A DNA stretch of 23,341 nt. It comes from Phycisphaerae bacterium (lineage in GTDB: Bacteria > Planctomycetota > Phycisphaerae > Phycisphaerales > UBA1924). The notes beneath the pieces are model-generated. The model made no database searches and had not been told where the DNA came from. It saw nothing but the letters and a program-made list of their open reading frames with translations. The stretch lies in assembly GCA_016794945.1 (NCBI GenBank), contig JAEUIX010000217.1, positions 1-23,341 of the forward strand, given 5' to 3'. Each line of letters opens with the position of its first letter. Within the stretch, counting starts at the first letter, position 1. This document shows positions 14,295 through 20,382 of the stretch, piece after piece. The translations under genes and the position numbers were made by a program.

Positions 14295-15621
14295 GCTCGA
14301 GGTAGTGAATGTCCACGCCGCCCTTGCGGAACGCGGCCTCTTCCATCAGCCGCTGGTGCAGCGGGACGGTGGTCTTGATCGGATCGACCCTGAACTCGCG
14401 CAGGGCCCGAGCAGTTCGGGTGATGCACTGCTCGCGGTCGTCGGCGTGGACGATCAGCTTGGCCACCATGCTGTCGTAGAACTTGGGCACGGTGTAGCCG
14501 GTCACCACGTGGGTGTCCATGCGCACGCCGGGCCCGCCCGGCTGCTGCCAGCGGGTGATCTGCCCCGGCTGGGGCATGAAGTTCCGGGCCGGGTCCTCCG
14601 CGTTGATGCGGCACTCGATGGCGTGCCCGTTGATCCGCACGTCCTTCTGCGCGTACGGCAGCTTCTCCCCCGCCGCGACCCGGATCATCGTCTTGACGAT
14701 GTCGATGCCCGTGATCTGCTCGGTGACCGGGTGCTCCACCTGCACGCGGGTGTTCACCTCGAGCATGTAGAAGTTCTGCTTCGAGTCCATGAGGAACTCG
14801 ACGGTCGCGGCGCCGTGGTACTTGGCCTGCTTGAACAGCCGTACCGCCGCCTCGCAGACCGGTTCGATGGTCTTGCGGTCGACGCCCGGGCTGGGCGCCT
14901 CCTCGATCAGCTTCTGGTGCCGGCGCTGCACCGAGCAGTTGCGCTCCCACAGGTGGATCGCGTTGCCGTGCTTGTCGCCGATCACCTGGATCTCGATGTG
15001 CTGCGCGTGCTCCAGGAATTTCTCGATGAACACCGCGCCGTTGCCGAAGGCCGCCTGGGCCTCGGCGCTGGCCGCCTTGATGTTGCTCCGCAGCGCGATC
15101 TCGTTGTGGCAGACGCGCATGCCCCGCCCGCCGCCACCGGCCGACGCCTTGATGATCACCGGGTAGCCGATCTTCTCCGCAACGCGGACCGCCTCTTCCT
15201 CCTCCTCGATCGCCCCCTCGCTGCCCGGGAACACGGGCACCTTGGCCTCCTTGGCCGCCTTCTTGCACGCCACCTTGTCCCCCAGGCGGGCCATCGCCTC
15301 CGGCGTCGGGCCGATGAACTCGATCTTGCAGTCGCGGCACGCCTGCGCGAACTCCGCCCGCTCGCTCAGGAACCCGTAGCCCGGGTGGATCGCGTCGACG
15401 TTGGCCACCTCCGCCGCGGCGATCACCCGCGCGATGTTCAGGTAGCTCTCCTTCGCCGGCGCCGGGCCGATGCAGATCGACTCGTCGGCCAGTTCCAGAT
15501 AGGGCGCGCCCCGGTCCCCCTCGGAATAGATGCAGACCGATTCGATGCCGAGTTCGCGGCAGGCGCGGACGATGCGGAGAGCGATTTCCCCGCGGTTGGC
15601 GATGAGGATGCGGCTGAACAT
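14281..15621 (-). CDS. accC: Acetyl-CoA carboxylase, biotin carboxylase subunit
   Basis: A 446-residue ATP-grasp enzyme that carboxylates the biotin on BCCP with ATP and bicarbonate, the first half-reaction of malonyl-CoA synthesis. Seen: N-terminal MFSRILIANRGEIALRIVRA, DAIHPGYGFLSE, ATP lysines Lys116 and Lys158, the glycine-rich loop ASAGGGGRGMR (159-169), HIEIQVIGDKHGN, and the active-site segment MLEVNTRVQVEHPVTEQITG (286-305). The C-terminal biotin carboxylase domain contains RINAEDPARNFMPQPGQI. The length equals that of standard AccC. Start ATG at 15621; the ribosome-binding site is weak. The gene follows accB (125-nt gap) on the minus strand, as in most bacteria. Standard cytoplasmic housekeeping enzyme; no missing residue noted. 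Confidence 0.98.
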   Translation of the reverse strand: MFSRILIANRGEIALRIVRACRELGIESVCIYSEGDRGAPYLELADESICIGPAPAKESYLNIARVIAAAEVANVDAIHPGYGFLSERAEFAQACRDCKIEFIGPTPEAMARLGDKVACKKAAKEAKVPVFPGSEGAIEEEEEAVRVAEKIGYPVIIKASAGGGGRGMRVCHNEIALRSNIKAASAEAQAAFGNGAVFIEKFLEHAQHIEIQVIGDKHGNAIHLWERNCSVQRRHQKLIEEAPSPGVDRKTIEPVCEAAVRLFKQAKYHGAATVEFLMDSKQNFYMLEVNTRVQVEHPVTEQITGIDIVKTMIRVAAGEKLPYAQKDVRINGHAIECRINAEDPARNFMPQPGQITRWQQPGGPGVRMDTHVVTGYTVPKFYDSMVAKLIVHADDREQCITRTARALREFRVDPIKTTVPLHQRLMEEAAFRKGGVDIHYLERLLK

Positions 15622-15746
15622 GGGAAGGGCTCAGGGAACGGGGCCGAGGGACACAGGACTCGCGAACAGATTCGGATGTGCACAGGCGCCGGGCCCGAGC
15701 CGCGGACCCACTCGGCTCCCGGCCCGCTCGACCGCGCCCGCCACGC

Positions 15747-16220
15747 TCACGCCGGCCGCACCAGGAACAGCTTCTGCCCGTACTCGACGGCCTGGCCGCT
15801 CTGCACCAGCACGCGCTCGATCACCCCGGTGGTCTCGGCCTTGATCTCGTTGAAGACCTTCATCGCCTCGACCAGGCAGACGGTCGTGTCCGGCGCCACC
15901 GCCTTGCCGGGCGTCACGAACGGCGGGCTGTCGGGGTTCGCCGCGGAATAGAACGTGCCCACCATCGGCGAGGTGATCGCGATCAGGCCGGCGTCCGATG
16001 CCGCCGCCGGGGCGGAGGCGCCCGCGCCGGCGGCCGGGGTCGGCGCCGCGGCGGCGCCCGCCGGGGCCATCATCACCGGCGCGTGGGACACCAGCGGCAC
16101 ACCGCCGGCCACGCCCCGCTTGACCGTCACGGTCTCGGCCTGGTCTTGAAGGTTCAACTCCGTCAGGTCGTTCTCGACCATCAGGCGCACGAGTTCCTTG
16201 AGTTTGCGGATGTCGATCAT
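15747..16220 (-). CDS. accB: Acetyl-CoA carboxylase, biotin carboxyl carrier protein
   Basis: 157 residues. Seen: the N-terminal MIDIRKLKELVRLMVENDLT is typical of AccB. It is followed by an Ala/Pro-rich flexible linker (about 48-76) and the biotinyl domain (about 78-157), with the biotin attachment lysine Lys121 in CLVEAMKVFNEIKAE. The thumb-containing region SPMVGTFYSAANPDSPPFV is present, as in true acetyl-CoA carboxylase carriers. The protein shuttles carboxybiotin between AccC and the carboxyltransferase. It lies between the M24 peptidase (83-nt gap) and accC on the minus strand, so the three are probably one transcript. Lys121 would be modified by a biotin ligase (BirA), which is not in this window. 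Confidence 0.98.
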   Translation of the reverse strand: MIDIRKLKELVRLMVENDLTELNLQDQAETVTVKRGVAGGVPLVSHAPVMMAPAGAAAAPTPAAGAGASAPAAASDAGLIAITSPMVGTFYSAANPDSPPFVTPGKAVAPDTTVCLVEAMKVFNEIKAETTGVIERVLVQSGQAVEYGQKLFLVRPA

Positions 16221-16303
16221 GAGTTCGTCCCGGGTCTCGGTCTGTCGATCGTTCGGTTGGGAAGTGCCTGCGGACGTTCACCCGGCCCCCTCGAGCGCCA
16301 CGC

Positions 16304-17461
16304 CTACCGCGTGGCCCACGCCAGCGACTTCGGCAGCGAGCACAGGTTCTCCGCCCCGCTGGCGGTGATCACGTAATCGTCTTCGATCCGGACCCCGCCG
16401 ACCCCCGGCAGGTAGATCCCCGGCTCGATGGTCACCACCATCCCCGGCTCCAGCGGCCGCGGCTCACCCATGTGGCTCAGGCGCGGCTCCTCGTGCCCGT
16501 CCAGCCCCATGCCGTGCCCGAGCCCGTGCCCAAACCGCTCCCCGTACCCGTGCGCCGCGATGTAGTCCCGGGCGATGCGGTCCACCTCCACGGTCGTGCG
16601 GCCCGGTCGCAGCGCAGCGGCGGACATCTCCTGCGCATCCTGCACGATGCGGTAGATCTCCGCGATCTTCGCCGGCCACTTGCCCCAGCAGAACACCCGC
16701 GTCATGTCGCCGTGGTAGCCCTGGAAGATCGCCCCCCAGTCGACCAGCAGCGGCTGGTTCCGCTTCAGCTTGAACGGCCCGGGCCGGTAGTGCGGCAGGC
16801 TGCCGTTGGCCCCGGCGCCGATGATCGTCTCGAACCCCGGCTTGCTCGAACCGCGGACCTTCATCTCGCGTTCCAGCTCCGCCGCGATGGCCTGTTCCGA
16901 AACGCTCCCCGACGCGCGGAGCGTCTTGCCGATCCAGGGCAGCACGGCCTCGAGCGCCTGCTCCTGAATGCGGATCGCCTTGCGGATCAGCGCCAGCTCC
17001 CCCGCGTCCTTCTTCACCCGCAGCCGGCTGACCAGCCCCGAGGTCTCGATCAGCTTCACGCCCCGCAGGCGCGTCCCCAACGCCTGGCGAAGGCCAAGTG
17101 TCATGTGCTCGCCCTGCACCCCCAGCCGCTGGACGCCCAACTCCGTCGCCGCGGCGGCGACCGCGTCCGTCATCGCCTTGGTGCGGATCACCACATCGCA
17201 GAACGGCTTGAGCGGTTCGAGCTCTTCCTCATAACGGAAGTCGCTGATGACCATCGGCCGGCGTCCGCCCAGCAGCAGGTAGGAGTCGCCCCCGAGGAAC
17301 CCGGTGAGGTATCCCACATCCACGGGATTGGTCACCAAGAAGTGCGCCACCGGCAGAATCGCCCGCAGCCGCTTGATGCGGGCCGCAAAGGCCGCCGGAG
17401 TCCCCGGCGCGGGGCCGGCGGAGGTCTTGATGCGGACGGTCGTGCGGCGGGCGGTGGGCAT
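16304..17461 (-). CDS. M24 family Xaa-Pro aminopeptidase (PepP/PepQ-like)
   Basis: 385 residues. Seen: a creatinase-like N-terminal domain (about 22-150; NPVDVGYLTGF, FRYEEE) and a pita-bread M24 domain (about 155-380). The five metal ligands of the dinuclear site can be placed: Asp241 in LLVDWGA, Asp252 in GYHGDMTR, His316 in GHGLGHGMGLDGHEEP, Glu346 in VTIEPGIY and Glu360 in VRIEDDYV. It is therefore likely to be an active metallopeptidase removing the residue before proline. The chosen ATG at 17461 has no strong ribosome-binding site, but no alternative start is better. It precedes accB, as in the widespread pepP-(efp)-accB-accC arrangement; efp is missing here. Whether it is an aminopeptidase (PepP) or a prolidase (PepQ) cannot be decided from the sequence. 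Confidence 0.94.
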   Translation of the reverse strand: MPTARRTTVRIKTSAGPAPGTPAAFAARIKRLRAILPVAHFLVTNPVDVGYLTGFLGGDSYLLLGGRRPMVISDFRYEEELEPLKPFCDVVIRTKAMTDAVAAAATELGVQRLGVQGEHMTLGLRQALGTRLRGVKLIETSGLVSRLRVKKDAGELALIRKAIRIQEQALEAVLPWIGKTLRASGSVSEQAIAAELEREMKVRGSSKPGFETIIGAGANGSLPHYRPGPFKLKRNQPLLVDWGAIFQGYHGDMTRVFCWGKWPAKIAEIYRIVQDAQEMSAAALRPGRTTVEVDRIARDYIAAHGYGERFGHGLGHGMGLDGHEEPRLSHMGEPRPLEPGMVVTIEPGIYLPGVGGVRIEDDYVITASGAENLCSLPKSLAWATR

Positions 17462-17517
17462 GAGCGGGCGGATGATACCGGCCTCGGACCGGGCGTGCGC
17501 CGGTTAGACTGACGGTT
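17462..17517. promoter_or_regulatory. Short divergent intergenic region
   Basis: The spacer between the minus-strand peptidase and the plus-strand permease must drive both. A weak -10-like TAGACT lies at about 17505-17510 on the plus strand, without a convincing -35. A run of seven C residues (17520-17526) follows immediately. No clear operator was seen. Confidence 0.25.
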
Positions 17518-19176
17518 ATCCCCCCCACTTCTCAACAAACCGACCCCATCGGCCGCGAACACGCGGGGATCACCTCTTGGGCTCCAGTCGCGTGCGCCGC
17601 GGCGCTCGTCGTCGTCACAGCCCTGGTGGTTGTCCTGCCCGTCGCGGGCATCGCCGTTCAGGAGGCCGGCCGGGTCATGCCCGCCATCGTGCCAACAGCC
17701 AAGGCCGGCTGGGCCTCGGTGATCTTGACCACGATCGCAATACCCACCCTGATTGGGGCATTGGCAACCCTCTTCGCATGGCCGGCGGCCTGGGTCCTTC
17801 GGGATCGGGGTCGTCTGGCTGGCAGCCTGGCGATGGTGCCCTTGGTGTTGCCGCCCTATCTGGCCTACGCGGGTTGGTCGCTGGCCCTGGCCCCGGGCAC
17901 TTGGCTGGGCGATCTGGTTGCCCGAGGGCCTGCCTGGCTGCCCGTGACCAGCACGCGCGCGATGTCGGTGGTCGGTCTGGCTCTGTGGTCTTGGCCCATC
18001 GCCGCGTGGATTCTGGCGTCGAAGCTGCGGGTGCTGGATCAGGCCACGCTCGATGCCGCGCGGCTGACCGGTGCCGGCCCGTGGCGGCGGAACCTGATGG
18101 TCCTGGGAATGGTGCAGGGTGCGGTGGCGGCGGCGGTGGGGTCGGTCGCCCTGGTCATGATGAACTCGGCGGTGCCGCTGCACCTGGCGCAGGTGCCGAC
18201 GCTGGCCATCGACGTGTGGACGGACCTGTCTCTGGGGGCCTCGGCGGGCCAGGCGTGGCTGCGGGCCTGGCCCATTGTGGCGGCCGGAGCCATCGGAGCG
18301 GTCGTGTTGACACGGCGACTCGCCGGCGCGCCGGACTTGCCGGCCCGCAGCGACGAACCGACCCCGCCGAGAAGGTGGGCCTGGGCGGGCTGGGCGGCCG
18401 CGATCGGGATGTCGGTGCTGGCGCCGCTGACGCTGTATGGGCTGAACCTGCGCGAGACCGCCTCGCTGGGCCGATTCTGGGTGCTCAGCGGCTCGGCGGT
18501 TCGGGAATCGCTGGTGGTCGCTTCGATGACAGGGGTGCTGGTCGCCGGCGTGGCGCTGGTGGTGTGGTGCGGGCTGACGTGCCGGCCCGAACGTTCCGGC
18601 GGCGTTCGCATCGTCATGGCGGCCTGCACGGTGCTGCTGCTGCTCGGCGCGCTTTCGCCGGGTGTCTTGGTGGGCGCGGCCGTGAGGGCGTGGTGGAACC
18701 AGGCCTGGCTGGGCGAAGTGGGCGACTGGATGAACCGCTCGCCGTTGCTGCTGGTGCTGGGGCATGGGGCACGATTCGCGTGCGTTGGCGCGGCGGCGGG
18801 TTGGCTGCTGGCCGGGCGGGAGCCGTCCCACCTGCGCGACCTGCGGCGCCTGCACGGGGCTCAGCGCGTGAGCGACTGGTGGAAGCTGTCCGTGATGGCG
18901 CAACCGGGGGTAGTGGTGGGGGTCGGATTGATCGGAGCGGCCCTCTCGGCGCACGAGATCGAAGCGACCGTGATCCTCGCCCCGGTCGGATCGCGCCCGC
19001 TGGCCCAGCAGGTGCTGGAGCACCTTCACTACAACTACGTGGAGGAGATGGGGGCGGCGGCGGTCAACCTGCTGGTGGTTACCGCGGCGGCGGCCTGGCT
19101 GGCGGGGGTCCTCGTCTGGCCGCGACGGCCGCTGAACCGACCACGCGCCTCGGACGAATCAGTACACTCAGCGTGA
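17518..19176 (+). CDS. Two-domain ABC transporter permease, FbpB/ThiP type (start uncertain)
   Basis: About 516-552 residues with roughly 12 membrane helices. Seen: two copies of the BPD_transp_1 core in one chain. The first has a clear EAA-like loop (LDAARLTGAGPWRRNLMVLG); the second is degenerate (LRDLRRLHGAQRVSDWWKLS). This is the layout of iron(III) and thiamine permeases (FbpB, ThiP). The first standard in-frame start is GTG at 17626, but it would begin in the middle of the first membrane helix. Coding-like sequence continues upstream in frame (ITSWAPVACAAALVVVTALV), with no ATG, GTG or TTG until the stop at 17473. I therefore extend it to the ATC at 17518 as a placeholder; the 3' end is firm. 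No binding protein or ATPase lies next to it; the substrate is unknown. Confidence 0.8.
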   Translation: MPPTSQQTDPIGREHAGITSWAPVACAAALVVVTALVVVLPVAGIAVQEAGRVMPAIVPTAKAGWASVILTTIAIPTLIGALATLFAWPAAWVLRDRGRLAGSLAMVPLVLPPYLAYAGWSLALAPGTWLGDLVARGPAWLPVTSTRAMSVVGLALWSWPIAAWILASKLRVLDQATLDAARLTGAGPWRRNLMVLGMVQGAVAAAVGSVALVMMNSAVPLHLAQVPTLAIDVWTDLSLGASAGQAWLRAWPIVAAGAIGAVVLTRRLAGAPDLPARSDEPTPPRRWAWAGWAAAIGMSVLAPLTLYGLNLRETASLGRFWVLSGSAVRESLVVASMTGVLVAGVALVVWCGLTCRPERSGGVRIVMAACTVLLLLGALSPGVLVGAAVRAWWNQAWLGEVGDWMNRSPLLLVLGHGARFACVGAAAGWLLAGREPSHLRDLRRLHGAQRVSDWWKLSVMAQPGVVVGVGLIGAALSAHEIEATVILAPVGSRPLAQQVLEHLHYNYVEEMGAAAVNLLVVTAAAAWLAGVLVWPRRPLNRPRASDESVHSA

Positions 19177-19214
19177 GTGCGTGCTCGTGGTGGGCACGAC
19201 GGAGTGCCGGGGGC

Positions 19215-20330
19215 ATGCCCAGCATGTGGCCGCGCCAGAGCTTGAAACGGGTGCGCGGCGGGTCGGTGCTGTTGCGCTGGGCGTTGGCATTGTGCCTGGC
19301 GGCGGCAGGATGCGACCGGGGCGCGGCCGATCCGCCGGCGGGACGCCCGCTGGACGCGGTCGCGATGTTCGGCGGGCCGGGGATTTCCCCGGGGCTGTTC
19401 GACACGCCACGGGCGATCGATACGGATGGTTCGAGCCTGTGGGTGGTGGACAAGGGAACGGCGCGGGTGCAGCGGCTGGATGCGCGGACGGGCCGGTGCG
19501 TGCAGTGGTGGTCGATGCCGGAGTTTGCCAAGGGCAAGCCGTGCGGGCTGGTGGTGGGCCCGTGGCCGGGGGATGCGGACGGTTCTCGCCGGGCGCTGTG
19601 GGTGGTGGACACGCACTACCAGCGGGTGATGGTGTACGCGCTGCCGGCGATGCCCGAGCCGCGGGCGGACGGCCCCGGGCCGGCGCCGGTCTTCGCGCCG
19701 TCGCTGCCGCCGATCGAACCGACGCTCCTGGCGCAGTTCGGCGGGTACGGGACGGGCCCGGGCGAGTTCATCTACCCGACGGGGATCGCGATCCTCACCA
19801 ACGCCCGGGGCGGGGTGCAACGGGTGTACATCAGCGAGTACGGCGGCAACGACCGGGTCAGCGTGTTCGACGCGTCGCTGAAGTTCGTCAAGAGCTTCGG
19901 CAGGACGGGTTCCGGCGCCTCGGCGCAGGACGTGCGGTTCGACCGGCCGCAGAGCCTGGCGATCGACGCCCTGCGGGGCGAACTGATCGTGACCGATGCG
20001 CGGAACCACCGGGTGGGGCGCTTCACGCTGGAGGGCGAGTTGCTGGCGTGGTACGGCGGACCCGACGAGGTGTCGCGCGAACCGGGGCGTTACAACTACC
20101 CTTGGGGCGTGCTGGCGCTGGGGGATGGAACAGCGTTGATCACCGAATTCGGCAACGGGCGGGTGCAGCGGATCGACCTGGCGACGGGGCGGAGCCTTTG
20201 GGCCGCGGGCCAGCCCGGGCGCGGACCGGGGCAGCTGGCAGGCCCCTGGGCGACGGCCGTTCTCGGGAACCGGGCGTACACGCTGGACACCTTCAACCAC
20301 CGGATCGTGGTGTGGAACTGGCCGGGATAG
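19215..20330 (+). CDS. NHL-repeat (six-bladed beta-propeller) lipoprotein
   Basis: 371 residues. Seen: the N-terminus has basic residues (RQSLKRVR), a hydrophobic core (LLRWALALCLAAAG) and a lipobox AAGC with Cys33. Starts are possible at ATG 19215 and 19224 (GGGGG nearby) and at GTG 19173, which overlaps the permease stop (GTGA) but gives an overlong n-region. The body repeats a propeller pattern: FDTPRAIDTDGSSLWVVDKG, GTGPGEFIYPTGIAI with VYISEYGGNDRVSVFD, VRFDRPQSLAIDALRGELIV, YNYPWGVLALGDGTALITEF and LAGPWATAVLGNRAYTLDTF. Known: NHL propellers serve as binding platforms or lyase scaffolds; no catalytic set is obvious. The gene is codirectional with the permease and the vWA gene. An envelope-anchored binding role is a guess. 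Confidence 0.85.
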   Translation: MPSMWPRQSLKRVRGGSVLLRWALALCLAAAGCDRGAADPPAGRPLDAVAMFGGPGISPGLFDTPRAIDTDGSSLWVVDKGTARVQRLDARTGRCVQWWSMPEFAKGKPCGLVVGPWPGDADGSRRALWVVDTHYQRVMVYALPAMPEPRADGPGPAPVFAPSLPPIEPTLLAQFGGYGTGPGEFIYPTGIAILTNARGGVQRVYISEYGGNDRVSVFDASLKFVKSFGRTGSGASAQDVRFDRPQSLAIDALRGELIVTDARNHRVGRFTLEGELLAWYGGPDEVSREPGRYNYPWGVLALGDGTALITEFGNGRVQRIDLATGRSLWAAGQPGRGPGQLAGPWATAVLGNRAYTLDTFNHRIVVWNWPG

Positions 20331-20382
20331 TCGGCGGGGCGGGCCGAACCGCCCCGAGAGTCGGATTGCGACTGGACATGAC

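Noticed and set aside
14305..15951. Plus-strand open frame of about 548 codons opposite accC
   Set aside because: accC on the minus strand is unmistakable; the antisense frame lacks any recognisable domain.
17577..19170. Upstream in-frame extension of the NHL lipoprotein frame through the permease gene
   Set aside because: The extension overlaps the permease in another frame, is Gly/Arg-rich without motifs, and would put the lipoprotein signal in mid-protein.
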